In this document: piece by piece, positions 10,669 to 23,400 of the stretch
Layout: each line of letters begins with the position of its first letter
How positions within the stretch are numbered: position 1 is the first letter of the stretch
Assembly (NCBI GenBank): GCA_905178155.1
Contig: CAJINV010000003.1
Span: forward strand, 3,777,600 to 3,841,599
Reading direction: 5' to 3'
DNA: 64,000 bases
From: Amoebophrya sp. A120
Lineage: Eukaryota > Sar > Dinophyceae > Syndiniales > Amoebophryaceae
Translations under genes and position numbers: made by a program
The notes under the pieces: model-generated
Databases searched by the model: none
Told to the model about the DNA's origin: nothing
Seen by the model: only the letters and a program-made list of their open reading frames with translations

Positions 10669-12221
10669 AGATGTTGCATGGTGCCGGCTGTTGCTACCGG
10701 CAGAGCCCTGCGGAGGAACGTCTGCCGAGGTAGCGCCGACTTCCGTCTACAGGCCCCCAGGCGCGGGGCCCGCAGGGCTGCGCGCTCAGGCCCGGGACAA
10801 AGACCGCGCGCTCCTTCTCGACGAGGCTGAGCGGACAGAGCTGCAGCGCGGAAAAACCTGCCCGGCGGCAAGGCCACGGACCGCGCCGGGCCGCGTGCTC
10901 TGGCGTCCTAATGGCGACCCGATCTGTGCCGGCCTTCTCCTGGGGGGATCGGCGGCAGAGACGGGCGACAGCAGCGCGGGCACCCTGGCCCGCGCGGCCC
11001 CTCGGCCTGCCTGGCCCCTCCGCTGCCTTCTCTCGGATCGCCGTCCACTCAGTTGCACAGAGCAAGAGCCAGCAGGCCCCCTGGCAGCAATCGACGCTGG
11101 AGAAATCGGCCAAAAAGCTTCCGGCCTGTTAGCGGCCTGCCTCGCGCCGTTCCTCGGCAGGCCGCGGGCTGCCGCCCCAGACGGGAAGCCTGCGAAGCGA
11201 AAACGCCCGCGCGGCAAGGACGAGCCCACGCGGCACGCACAAGACGGAACCTCAGAAGCGGACGCCGGCGCCTTTCCTCGACAAAAGAACTCCTGCCCCG
11301 ACGTAATTCCGAAAACCGCCACCAACTCCGGCCCCTCGGACAGCAAAGGCCGGCGCTTTTGTGGATTCAGGTCGGGGCGGCAGTTCTGGAAACTGTCCCC
11401 CAGCACGACGGCCGCCAGTTTCCGCCCGTGCTGTGTTTCGTTTTCACGCTTGCGGGGCCGGCCTACGCCTGCGCAATATGCGCAGGCACATGAGGCCCAG
11501 AAAGGAGGCGCCGGCCTCCGCATTCGGGCCCCGCGAGGAGCGCCGCGATTCCGGGGGAAAGCCGGCAGCCGGAAACGGCGAAACCGAGGGACAGCCGTCG
11601 GGATCTCGATGCAGAACCCCGGTCCCGCCATATTGGAAGGGGACTTGGTGCAGCCCAGGAAAGACCAGAAGCCGTTCGCCTCCGATTATTTTGAGAGAGA
11701 ACTCAGAAGCGGGGCCCTGACCGCGGTCGATCTATCCCCGGCGTTGGACGCGATCGGCCCGGACTGGCGAGGTCGTCAGTCTCACGAGGCCCGCAGCACT
11801 GCGGTAGCCGCGTTTTCTCAGAAAATGCCCGCACCCAGCCCGCGGGCGCGCCGTCTGCGCTCGTGCCACAGACTTGGCGGGGAGTGCCGCGGCCGCGCGC
11901 CTGCGATGGCGCGCTCGTGTCATTAGACATCCAGGGGGCACTCGACTCCGTGCGCCACTAGTCACCCGTGGGGGACTGCGCCACCAAAGCCGTGCCGCCG
12001 TACATCCGGCCGGCCCTGTGGTCTTTCCTCCGTGGGCGATGTTTCCGCGCCCGTGTTGCCGGCGGCCACAGCACGTGGCACAAGATCCGCAGCGGCGTCC
12101 CGCAAGGCGGGCGCCTTTTCCCCTGGCTGTGCAGCCTGTGCCCCGAGTTCCTCGAAGTGCGCCTGGAGGGTGTTGCCATCATCATCATCATCTACGCCGC
12201 TTGTGCCTGGAGGCACAAGCG
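10669..12221 (+). mobile_element. GC-rich island with degenerate retroelement
   Basis: Base composition changes sharply to very GC-rich. Long spurious ORFs occur in several frames. The only recognisable protein signature is the reverse-transcriptase fragment at 11905-12199. Flanking imperfect repeats and the dead enzyme point to an old non-LTR retrotransposon remnant with no preserved full ORF. Confidence 0.6.
11905..12199 (+). pseudogene. Non-LTR reverse transcriptase fragment
   Basis: In one frame the sequence reads DGALVSLDIQGALDSVRH, which fits RT motif A with its catalytic Asp codon at 11926-11928. An in-frame TAG follows at 11959-11961. The same frame then continues to RSGVPQGGRLFPWLC, the GVPQG motif B of LINE-type RTs. 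Where motif C (YADD) should follow, there is an ATC-repeat run and then Tyr-Ala-Ala-Cys. The catalytic aspartates are therefore missing. No endonuclease or complete thumb domain is visible. This is a truncated, inactive copy. Confidence 0.75.
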
Positions 12222-12224
12222 GCG
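12195..12224. repeat. Perfect 13-bp hairpin
   Basis: CGCCGCTTGTGCC at 12195-12207, loop TGGA, and the exact reverse complement at 12212-12224. It lies at the point where the RT homology ends, immediately before the right flanking repeat. Confidence 0.9.
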
Positions 12225-12332
12225 TTCGCCGTGAATGATGGTCTCGGCGGTCACTCTGCTTATAAAGTTTGTTTTTGATACCCGTCGCGTGCTGTTCGCG
12301 CATCCAGCAATATTTACCCTGGGAGGCTTGAG
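12222..12332 (+). repeat. Flanking direct repeat, right copy
   Basis: Imperfect second copy of 10564-10668, with a few extra bases (GCGCATCCAGC) between the GTGCTGTTCGC and AATATTTACCC words. Confidence 0.7.
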
Positions 12333-12701
12333 CTCACGCTATACCTGACTTTTTTGCTTTATTGAATCTCTGTAGCTTTCTTGAAGTAGTACTAAGTTCG
12401 AGCTTGTTACCGAAACACGAGAAGAACGTGAGCGAGATCGAGGTCAAATGTGGAGAAGTATTTGCGAATGTGAAAAGCTGTTGATCTTCCCGTCTTGATG
12501 TGCAGAATCGGGTTTGAAGTGCAAATTGGTACTGCGACAACAAACGAAGAATGACCATATGACACTTGGTGCAAATAAGTGACGACTTTTGTTTGTGCGA
12601 TGCTGACGTAAAAAGCAGGAGGTACAACTACAAGGAGTCCGCCGGTTTTGCGTCGGACTGTCGCAGCAGACGTGGAAGGACTACCTACATTTCCGGTTCT
12701 G
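12333..12701. other. Intergenic / 5' region of kinesin-like gene
   Basis: About 370 bp with no supported ORF other than the upstream extension of the kinesin frame from 12648. No element recognised. Confidence 0.4.
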
Positions 12702-15700
12702 ATGGAGGAACGGTTAGCGTGCCTGGAGTTGTACGGGCGGCTTCGGGCCGCCGTTCCGGGGAGCAGCGAGCGGGCACGGGCTCTGTTTTCGGTCGAAGAG
12801 GACCAGCGCAAGCGGGTGTTTCTTCGCCTCGTGCCGGACCCGTACGCGACGGAACTGAAACCGAAGCAGTGGCGCTGCACGCACGCGGTGCCCGTGCAGG
12901 CGAAGACCAACGCACTTGTGGACACGGTCGGCGCTTGCCTGTTGGACTGGGTATAAATATGGTGAAGGATATTATGCCCTTACTGCGAAACAAGCGATTT
13001 CGGAAAGCCTATACTTGGTAAATGTGAGAGATCGCGCCGCACAGAGGTTATGTCACTACAGTCGTTTCTTGGAATTTGATAAAAGCGCGTGTTTCTTGTG
13101 GAACATCAAACCGATATAATCATTAAACAGGTCCTGGACGGGTACAATGCGGTCCTTTTATCGATGGGCGCCGAGGGGAGCGGCAAAACCTACACTCTGT
13201 TTGGCCCCCCATCGGGGACGAGCGGTGCAGCCACCGGGGCGTCGGCGGCGCGGAGCGTCGACGCCGACGGCCTGGTCACGGCGTTTCTGCGCGAAGTGTT
13301 CCGCGTGCGGCGCAAGGAGAAATTCCGGGTGGGTTTGTCGTGGTGGGACGTCCGCGGTAGCGAGGTTCGGGACCAGAACGAACGGCCGGTGTTCCGGAAC
13401 CTGACCAAGTTTGACGTGCTGGAACTGCAGTCCTACGGGGAGGCACTGGAGGTTTTAACCGCGCTGCGCGAACGCGACACCGTGCGCAAGCACTGCCTGA
13501 AGAACTCCACCGCGAAGCTCGCCAAGCCGCGGCACCTGTTTTTGCGCGTGGCTCTGTTCCACGACCAGGAAGATCACCTGTTAAGCACGGTGCACTTCGT
13601 TGATCTTGCCTCGGAGAGTGACGCCGAGTGCAAGCGCGACCTGGGGTCGCTGCACGTCTTGCTCCGGGAGGTGGGGGGCGCCTTCGCGGAGACCGAGAAC
13701 CACAACCCCAGCTCCGCCGCGGAGGACGCCGACGGCGGCGGCGGACCGAACGCCTTGCTGCGGTCCCCCGTCTCGCCCCAGTTCAAGTCGGAAAGACAGC
13801 TGGGCGCGTTGCTGATGCCGCTCATCACCGGCAACTGCAAGACCTTCGTGCTCGCCACCGTGCCGGAAACGCAGCTGACGGAACCGCAGATGGAAGAGAC
13901 TGTACGGATTTGTTGCTGTGTTTGAGGCAGGTGGCTTTTACATGGTAAGTTTACAACTAAATGTAGAGGAAGTGGAGGTCGTCGGTACTAAAGGTATACT
14001 TTTACAAACCTTCTTGGTAGATACCTTTTCATCGTGGGACCCTTTGTGTAGAGATTCCCACTTCGCTGTGCTGCACGCTCATTGTTCTATGCACCTACCG
14101 CAGATTCGCTGCCTGGACACAGCCGAACGGGCATCGCTTATGGCGACGACGTGCCGGCGGCTGTATTTACGCGGCGGGGTCGACCTCATTCCGCTGCGCG
14201 TCGGATGGACCCCGCCCACGGGCGCGGACGAGAAAATTCGGCGACCTTCGGTGGATCTTTCTACGGTGGGCGACCACGTGGGGCCGGAGGATCTGCATCG
14301 AGTCCGGCGCTTCACTGGCGATAGCTCCATCCTCGCCGGAGACCAGTGGGACCACGAAAATGTGCTTCCAACCGAAAGGCTTTTCGCAGACGAGATCGAC
14401 CCGGCGATTGACAGGAGAAACGCTTTCGACACCATAACCGCGCCGAAGGAACAATCGGATAAAAATTCCTTCCGATCGACGACTCGCAAGGCCGACCAGG
14501 AGCCGCCGCCAGCACCACCGCCCAACCTTCTGGCTTCGAACGACCCCTCCGAAGATACAAGCGCATCGCCCCGAGGGGCGGGGGAACATCAATCGTCGAT
14601 GAACAGTACGACCTCTAAGTCACCGGCCGCCGCAGCCAGCACAAAAAGTATCATCGCCGGCACTACAGTGCGCGCGTCTTCGTCCACGGCTCGACTCGGA
14701 TCGCCGGAAGCTGCGCGTGGCAATAAGGGCGGCACGACATCTGCAACCGGAGCACCAGCAGGACTGCTGCAGCAGTACTACGGCAACACCTCCAACTACC
14801 TGGAGGTTTCGCGGCCACCGGATTCGCCCAAGAAACAGCCGGGGGCCGACAAGAAGCTGGCGCAGGACTACGAGGCGCTGCTGCTGGCGCACCGGCGCGT
14901 GCTGAAGCAGGTGGAGGTGCTCCAGGCGTCTAAAGTTTCCGCCGTGGACCACGACTTACTCACCGACAAGTACCGCCGCGCGTTGCGCCAGATCGAAACG
15001 TTGGAAGAGCGCGAGATCGGGGCGGAGGAGCTGGCGGAGCGGGACCTGCAGATTCAGGACCTGAAGCTCGCCGTGCTGGATGTGAAGAAGAAGCTCCGCG
15101 CGGCAGTGGGGGAGAAGTTGGTGGACCTCGACCTGGACGTTTCGCGAAACCCCTACGCCCTGTTTGACGAGCTGGAAACCGAAATCACCCGTCTGCGTCG
15201 CGAGGTGCAGGCGCAACAGGAACGGAATGTGCGCCTAGCACTGGAGCTGGAAAGGTTTTGGAGGAAGTTTCTGTAGTTCTCGTTGATTGGTCGTTTCGTG
15301 CGGGCTTAATATTTTCAAGTGAGTATAGTCTCGAAGCGCCGTTCTTGAGTGGATGGCGTTTCTTGGATCTCGCGAAATGTTTGTACTGCTTTTTTGCATT
15401 TATTATGCTATGCAAGAATGTTTTCGACAGGTACCAAAATCCGCTGGGGGTTGCGAACCTGGACAGTGCGAAGTTGCCCAAGTTTGTGAAGGACTTGCAA
15501 CGCGATCTGCAGAGCCTTCGGCAGCGCGAAGACGAGTTCGCGCGGTCCGAGCGCAGCAACAAACTTGTATCGAAGTGCGTGCAGGACCTCACGACCAAGC
15601 TTGGCAGGACGGAGCAGCAGCTAAAAGAGTCGCAAAAAAGGGCCGACCTTGCCGAGAAGAAAGCTGATGCGAGTGAGGAGTTTCTCGAAAAGGTTCTGAA

Positions 15701-16431
15701 GAAGGCACGTGAAACGGAGTCCGACCTGGAAATGTACATAAGGGCCTTTTTCTGTCATTTTTTTTTCCGTGCGCAGCATCATACACTTGCTGCTGTAAGT
15801 ACATCAAGGAGGAGCTGTACTATGTTCATCTTGATTGTCGTACTTCCTTCATAGGTTGGCGTTGTACCGGAAGCATCGATAAGCATTCAGATAAAAACGC
15901 ATCATGCGGAATAAGAATATCGAAATAATGTATCTACTTTACACCAGCATGCGCAAGACAAACGAGGGGTTGGAGATCGAAGTTGCGGGGCTCAAGGAGG
16001 CGTGTTTTCACCACATGCAGTACAAACGGCAAGACGATTTGCTGACGAAGTTTTTGCCGCTGTCGCGAGAGCTGAAGACCGGGAGCACGAGGGGATCGGT
16101 GCTGCGTGCGGGCGGGGGGGCGACCACGTCCTGGACCGGGACGAATCCGAGCAAGGTGCTCACAGATAACTTTGAAAAACTGCACAAGGAGATCACCGGG
16201 AACCCGGACTTGCGTTTCATTGTGCCGCTCTCCGCGCGGGTCAAGAGCGGTCTGGACGCGCTGCTGCGGCAGCACTCCACGCTCGAGGAAAAAGCGGCCA
16301 CCGCGTTGCAAGTCATGCAGCGGTCGGTCGCAGACGAGATTCGGGATGTGTCCCCTGCACCCTCTGCCCGCAGTCAAGTCTCGTTCCTCTCCACGGGCCG
16401 ACGTGGCAACCGCTCGACTTTGAGAACATAA
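12702..16431 (+). CDS. Divergent kinesin-like motor protein
   Basis: Exons 12702-12950, 13086-13901, 14104-15254, 15431-15733, 15948-16431, all GT-AG and phase-consistent, giving about 1,000 residues. The motor core shows RVFLVEHQTDIIIKQVLDGY, then a P-loop GAEGSGKTYTLFG (kinesin GQTGSGKTYTM). A switch I-like NSTAKLAKPRH and a switch II VHFVDLASES (kinesin VDLAGSE) follow. After these comes GNCKTFVLATVPE and EETIRCLDTAERAS, matching the end of the motor domain. A Ser/Thr/Pro-rich linker and predicted coiled coil (DYEALLLAHRRVLKQVEVLQ onwards) form the tail. The N-terminal strand region is very divergent and the Gly of switch II DLAG is Ala, so ATPase efficiency is uncertain. Likely a flagellar or cytoskeletal motor; subfamily not assignable. 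Confidence 0.82.
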
Positions 16432-17407
16432 AGATTGATGGACGGTAGAATCACGCTGCATGAAGAACAAGCACCGAAGCGGCCTTATGTGGTGTCTTGC
16501 GCAGCCTCGGGCTTTGCATGTCGTGATTCCCAACACTACTTCCACATAGATACATGCACATGCATTTGAGCATTGAAGCGCACAATTCAATGATGCAGCA
16601 CCAACATGCGCCGTCCGTGCTGGTCCCAAAAAGTGAGCAGTACTCAGCTCGACGTGTGCAGCGCGTTCTCATGTTTTTTGTGAAGCGAGAGAAAAATAAA
16701 AATCTCCGTGTCGGAACTGAAAAGTTCTTTTCATGGACCCGTCGTTCGTTTACGTTCTTCCAAGTCAGATGTGTGCGTTCTCACTAGCCAGCAGTCGTTT
16801 GTCGTAGGTGTGACACTTTCACTTCGTCGTCCGTTCCCGTTGTCGTGTCGTCTTTCAAGGGGCGTCAGCGAAATTGCAGGCCAAGTAAAGGCTCGTTCAG
16901 TTTAGAATCTTTTCGTTCAAGTTGAATTCGTGCGATATCAGTGTCGATATCGTTGACTGAGTATGTAGACAGCAGACTTTCCCATTGGATATTTGCGGAG
17001 TTACATCAGGTTGTTGTTGCTTAGGAAACCGATAGCGATAAGTTTTATTTCCCTTACCTGTCTGTAGTGCCCCAGCAGAACAACTTTCCCATGATGGACC
17101 TACCCACCTGTATCAAGAACGACCCTCCACCATCAAATATGTATCTGCGAAAAGAGAAGAATCACTGTAGTTTTACCGGCCGATAGGTATGGTTCTTCCC
17201 AGCACAATTTTATCTTTCAACATCCTTGGACCCCTCCCAGTTTGCTACTTACCTTCACCCCAATAATTTTGCGTGATCGTGACTAGACATGGATTTATTT
17301 GCTACTCCCCGCCTCTCTCATTCCGTCGCATGGCGGGGTTGTTAGTCTGGAGCAAACCGGCGAGCAACTCAGCGTACCACGGAAGTGCTACGGTCGTTCC
17401 CAGCAGG
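16432..17407. other. Intergenic
   Basis: Nearly 1 kb without a supported gene. The last 135 bp are in frame with the giant downstream ORF but precede its signal-peptide methionine and look non-coding. Confidence 0.4.
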
Positions 17408-20400
17408 ATGCGTTGCGGTCGATCGCTCCTCGTTGCGGTTTGCTTGGGTGTCTTCGTGCCAGCCGTCGTCGTACGGACAGCTGAAGTTCTTGCACAGGCA
17501 TCCTCGTCGACTCAGCGTAGCACCGCGACAACGCGTGCGCGCAGGCGACTGACGAGACGGGATCATCATGCGCCAGTGTTTCAATCGCTGCGCGGCACGT
17601 TCCTCGATAAGAGAAGGCGTAAAGTAAATCGGTTTCTGCGAAGAGCGGCCGTGGTAGACGATAAGTATAACAGGATCGAGCTACTAGGCGCATCGAATGA
17701 TGATGATCGAATAAAGAGCACAAGTGAGGCGGAGCTCGCGGCCGCTGCGGCGCCAGGAGCACCGGCGGGGCAGGGCTCTTCCAAGACGTCCGCAGTGTTA
17801 ACCACCCTGCCGCCCTTCTCCATGGAGACCAAGTTGGCGAGGGAGGCAATGATCCAGGACTTTCTGCGCAAGGAATTCGCCCCCGAGGCGACCTTCAAGC
17901 CGGAAGTGGTCACGCGGGCCGAGCCTGGTTCGTACCCCATCAACTATTGCAGCGCGCTGCCGCTGCTCGCAGAGAACACCGCGGCTTCATCCGCTGTGGA
18001 CAACGCGAAGAACGGTTCCGCCGTGGCGACGCCGTCGGCTTTCGGACAACAACTGTGCAGCTGCGGGGGCTACGTTGTGAGTACCACCACTAGTTCCCTC
18101 GGAAACAAGGAGAACAACGGCACAGCCGCGTCTCACACGATGATCACTTTGAACCTAGCGCAGGAGTGGGGCGGGGCGACGGAAGATCATGATGTTGACC
18201 TGTATTCTCCGTCGGAAGAAAAGACTCATTCGCTGGTGCGACTGAAAAACAGTATCCGGCCACGGAACTTGGGGAATCCCTTGACCGACAGTGTGCAACT
18301 GCAGTACTGCTGCGCGAGCCGCTACATTGTGTTCGCGGTCAAAAGCAGTCAGGGCGTCCCTGGTGTCTCCCCGGCAACCCGCTGGTCCTACATTGATGTC
18401 GAGGACTATCGGCGCCGCGAAATCGACGGGGAGCCTCGAGCCTGCACGGTATGCGACAAATTGCAAATGCGGACGGCTTCCTTTTCCCACACGGGGTATT
18501 TCCGCCGGGAGCCGTATTTGGCAATCCCGGAGGCGGCGAAGGCAAACTCCAATGGGCGCAATGATGTCGCTTTAACGGCGTTTCGCTACGCCCTGCGAGC
18601 GGACCGAGCCTTGTTGGAGGAGATGTCGAAACGCTTCTCCGAAACGGGAAATGGGAACGCAACTACCCCCACGACACCGGCAGCGGCAAGTCAGACGGTC
18701 ACCAACGCCTGTTTGCGTCAAGTGAGACGTGGCCAGTGGCGCCTGCGTGCCTACAAGGTGGCCACGGAGGACGGGTTGAAGGATTTTGTGTGGGATAGTC
18801 CAAACGTCGAAAGCGGTCGAGACCCGCTACGGGAAGGTGACAACGTCGTTGAGCCCAGAAGACATCTTCCGCTCGGCTGGAGCGCCTGGAAGCGGACGGT
18901 GGTAGAATCCGGGGAGCAGGAAGATCCGCTTTGTGAACTCGGTCCGCTTCCGCAGGAGGTAATAACCAGCATCAATAGCACTAACCAGAGTCAACAGTTC
19001 TTCTCGCAAGAATCGTCTGGTGCTTTTTTGCAGGAGCGCGACGAGAGTAACATAACTGCAGGGGGCGTGCCGCCGGGGGCAGAGAAAAATTCGTCGAATG
19101 CTACCAATGAGACGTCGGCCACGACCTTTGCTCCGGGACTAGTCAAAGATACTATCGGCGGGTCGGGCGAAAATAAAACTCCCACCATGCATCCGGGACT
19201 GGCTTTCGACATGACTGGTACAACAACTGCCCCTCCAGGAGCGAGCGAAGGTACAACAACTGCCCCTCCAGAGGTCACGCCCGCTGCCCTTCCAGTGGAG
19301 GAGCAGGTTATTCCAGACGAAAAGCTAGAAGGGCTGGCCCTCACTTGCTTGAGCTCGCAGCACGTGGAATTGTCTCCAGGACGGAGTGACAGCTGTTTTC
19401 AGACAGCCATGGGCTATGCTTTCCCCCCGGCAGTGTTGGCAGAAGTGCCGCACGTGATGCTGCAGCGTGTTCCGCCCGTTCAGTGCGAAAGCTGGTGTTA
19501 CAGGCTTGGCAGAGAGAATTGCGCCGCTTTTCAAGCCATGCGGATCGAGCCGCTCCGAGGAACACCAGTTTGGGCGTGCACACTCCTGAAGCAGAAGCCA
19601 GAGGTCCAGCCGACCACACTGGCGGTTGGTCCGCAAGTTTTTGAAGTGCTGGACAGTGAGGCGTCCGACCAGGATAAAGTACAGCAAGCCGACCTGTTGC
19701 AGCGGAATCCGACCGCTCTCATCGGGGTGCGGTGTCGCGATCCGTCCATACAGAAACTCGATCCGCAAACCGGCGAGAAGTTGGGGACGATTACGGGGCT
19801 GATGCCTCGCGGTTACGCGGTCTCTGCGGCAGCAGACGCCTACTCTCTGAAACCCGTAGACGGGCCCGTTTGTAGCCTGAAAAGTGTAAAAGAGTTCCGG
19901 GGACCAACACGCGAGAGCTGCCTGGAGTTGTGCACCGCGAATCATGCCTGCCGGGGCATCGCGTTTCGCCAAGGAGTCAAGAGCGTGGCGTCCGAAGCGG
20001 CACCAGAACGGCTGGCCGATTCTCTTTGTGTCCTGTTACATTCCGACACGGAAGTGCTGTTGGACGTGGAAGCGGCGGCACAGATTCAGGCGGACGGGAG
20101 CTTCTGTCTGACGATCGGGCCTGAGATGGCCGCGCTTGGCGGCGGGGTTTGGCTAAAGGGTCATCGCGAGGCCTGTGGGGTAAAGGAAAACAGTGAGGTT
20201 CCTATGGACATATCTTCTGCGCAGGCTGGCATCGGCGGAATCGCTCGCACCTCTTCGGCGTTGTCCGGTTACCTGCCCACCGTGGGCTTGCCCATCGGGC
20301 CCATGGAACTGACCGACGCGAATGCCCCCGTTTTAAACCGGCAGTGGTTACACAATGAGTTTGCAATCCGCGTGCGGGCCTCGCGCGTTGTTGTCGACGC

Positions 20401-23400
20401 GGTTCGCGGGGAGCCCGTCAACGAGGACTCGGACGAACTCGTACAGGTCGACCCTGGCGCGGCCTGCGCGAACGAGTGCAGGGCCAGGAGCTGCTCCTTC
20501 TACATGCTTCGCGCGCTTCCCGGGGAGCTGCGGACGGACCGCAGTTCCTTCCGCTTCCAAGAAAGCGGCAGGCTGCGGCGGCAGTCCAGTGACGAGAAAA
20601 CGGGGTCCTCGTCCACCGCCGACGGGACGACCGGGGCGAGTGGCTCTTCGTTTCTGGACGTACAGCGTGGACGAGAGCCACAGTCCCCGCAACTGGCCGA
20701 GCTAATGGAACAACTCAAGAGCAGCACGGCCGCATCGCTAGGCCTAGGACCCGAAGCCGCGGGCGAGAGTGAAGCGGTCTTGTCGACGCGCGAGATGCAA
20801 AAGTGGCGCGAAGACTACGTCTACTGCAGCCTTTGGACGGACGAAGCGGACGTCAAGAAGTACGACGTAGAGCGGGTTCTCGGGGCTATCTCTTTGCGCA
20901 TCTGGGCACCTTGGTTGCCAGACACCTCTCTATGCTTGAACCCCGCTGTCACTCCCATCGAACGGCGACCGCCACTGCTCGTGGAGTCCGCGTTGGCCAG
21001 AGCGCCGATTCGCTTTGGGCAGCGTGGCCAGGTGCTGGAGGAAGGTGTAGAGGAGGCGTCCATGGATCCTTTATTGTCGCTGCCGGTGCGACGTTTGTCT
21101 CCGCTTCAGAGGACGGGTGCGCGACCGTCCCCTCCGCCCCCGAGTGTGGGCGGCCGCGGTATTTTAGGGAAAAACGCCACAACTGTATTATCGGGCCAAG
21201 CTGGAGGCGCTAGTCAGAAGTTGTCACGCCAGGACGAGGACAATATGAGGCTCAACATGCAAGAAGAACCTAAGATGCTGGCCGACCTTCGGAGGGAACA
21301 ACAAGAAACACCCTTCCAGCCTGGCGCCTCGGCTTTGGAAGTGGCGGCGCGGCGGCGCAGCTCTCCGAGCTCCCAGGATCTTCCCCGCGCGGTGCCACCC
21401 GGACAGCAAAAGTCGCTCGATATGCTGGCGGACTTTCGCGAGTATCGGTGGTATGCGGACTCCGTGTTGAAAAACATCTGCTCTGCGGAGGCAGATGCAA
21501 CATCGCCCTTGGCCAACGACTGGCGATCGAAACTCGGAATCCAGGTCGCTCTTCCTGGACCTGCGGTGCCGGAGTGGGAGCGATCTCTTCGGGTTTTAGA
21601 CCCCAAGTGCAACAGCTGGCTCGAGAAGGACGGGGCTAGTTCCGACGGGCGTTACGCGCCCTCCCAGTGCGTGGTGGGCCTTCCGGTGCCGAAGCCGGGC
21701 GACGCCGCACAACGGCCGGACTTCCCGCCCCTCATTCCCGAGACGGATTCTCGTGGGCGCGCGAAGGAACCGGGTTACGTTTCCTGCACCCCAGCCAAGG
21801 GGTACGACGCGGAGGACTACCGGCTCTGGTATCCAACCGTGTTCCCCGCGGAGCATGTTCCCCGGGAGAAGCAATCCACGTACAACCACGACGAGGGCTT
21901 TGTGACGAAAGCGGTTTTTCCCCTAATCGAACAAGCCATCGAATACCGGCCGGACGACTTTCCCGCCTTTTGGCATTATCACCGAGTAGCGGAGGGTTTC
22001 GCGGGAACGAAGCGTCCAATCACTTGGCTCTTCGCACAGGAAAACGACGTTAACCCCGCCCGCAGACTCCTGGTCATGCACAAGCGCTGGCAGCGGCCGT
22101 CCGGCGACGGCGGCCTTCCTTGGACGCCCGACCCTGCGTTGGGAGATCCGCTGGAAGCCTCGCTGGGAAAGACGCGGGCTGAGTTGGTGCAGGACCTGGG
22201 AGCGAAACTGCAGACTCGGGAGCTGCAAGAGCCCGTTGAGGTCACGGACGCAATGTTGCCGCGCCAGGTCCAGGACGGGGCCCTGTGGGATTTGATGGTC
22301 TTCGCGTACCCACTGGGTTTATCGGAGGATGACTTCTCTCCGGCCGCGGCCGAGATGAGTCAGAGCAAATACGTCGATCACATGGTCCATGTGTACAGCA
22401 TGGAGGGACCCGTCATTCTCAACCTGACGCAAGAACTCCTGGTCGACCCACTTCCTTATGACGGCGGACCTGCTGTCGGCGGTTGGGGCAGCGCGTATTA
22501 TGCTTTTTCGGACGACGACTGGGTCCGAAAGGAGGCGTACCGCAGTCTTGTCTTGGAGGTCCTTCCGCTGGTGTACGAATTACCTTCGCTGCTGAGGTCG
22601 GTTGAGGATATTAGTTCTGGCGTTAGTACCTTTCGGACAACGCTGATGATGCAAGCATCACGGAGGCCTCCACTTGGAGCAGGCCGCGGGGGGTCTTCAC
22701 CATCCGCGTCGGCGACCGAGGACGCTGCCGCCGCTGTTGCTGCTCCTGCTGCTGCAACCTCGGAGCAGTCAGTTCCAGTAACCAGGGACGATGCATTTCA
22801 GACCGCCGACGAGGAAGATCCGGAAGGAGCTTTAGATTTATCTCTTTCAGTTTCTCGTGAGGACGCTGTTCTTGCCGGAGAAGCTCGTGTCCCCAAGAAC
22901 ATTACCAGCAAGACGACAACCACTTCGAGTGTGGTCGTTCCAGAAAAAATTATTGTAGGCGGAGAGACTCTCGACGCAGGTGAGGTTTATTTTGCTGAAA
23001 GCACGGCAGAAGACCTCCACTCGTCAACAGCAACACCAGTCTTCGATTCGCAGGACGTTCAAGACCAGCACCCTCCATCGGGCCCGAGCGCGGCGGACGC
23101 CGGGTCGCCGCGTTTTTCCGCTTCGATTCAACATGTGGTGACTACCACTAGTGCAACTACTGCTGCTCCACCCGTTGACTCCAGGTGGTTCGATGAGACG
23201 ACAGAGGCGTACGCGGTGGAATACGAAAAGCTGCAACTGTACTACCTCCGGCTGTTGGAGGCGCGCAACGAGAATATCCGGCGGTTCGCGGCGGCGGAAG
23301 GCTTCCGGGGCGGGCAGCTAACGCCAATCCGGGCCCAGCTCGTCCAGGTGATCGACGCGGACCGGGCCATGGTGCAGGTGCCGCTGGCAAAAAACGCGCA

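Noticed and set aside
10691-11926. Forward open frame of 411 codons in the GC-rich island
   Set aside because: No recognisable domain. The reverse-transcriptase motif A overlaps it in a different frame, and composition is that of repeat DNA.
13078-13131. Possible single-base frameshift in the kinesin gene, where two frames both look motor-like
   Set aside because: An acceptor at 13084-13085 (GATAAAAG|CGC) with donor TGG|GTATAA gives a phase-0 canonical intron and an intact RVFLVEHQTDII sequence, so no frameshift is needed.
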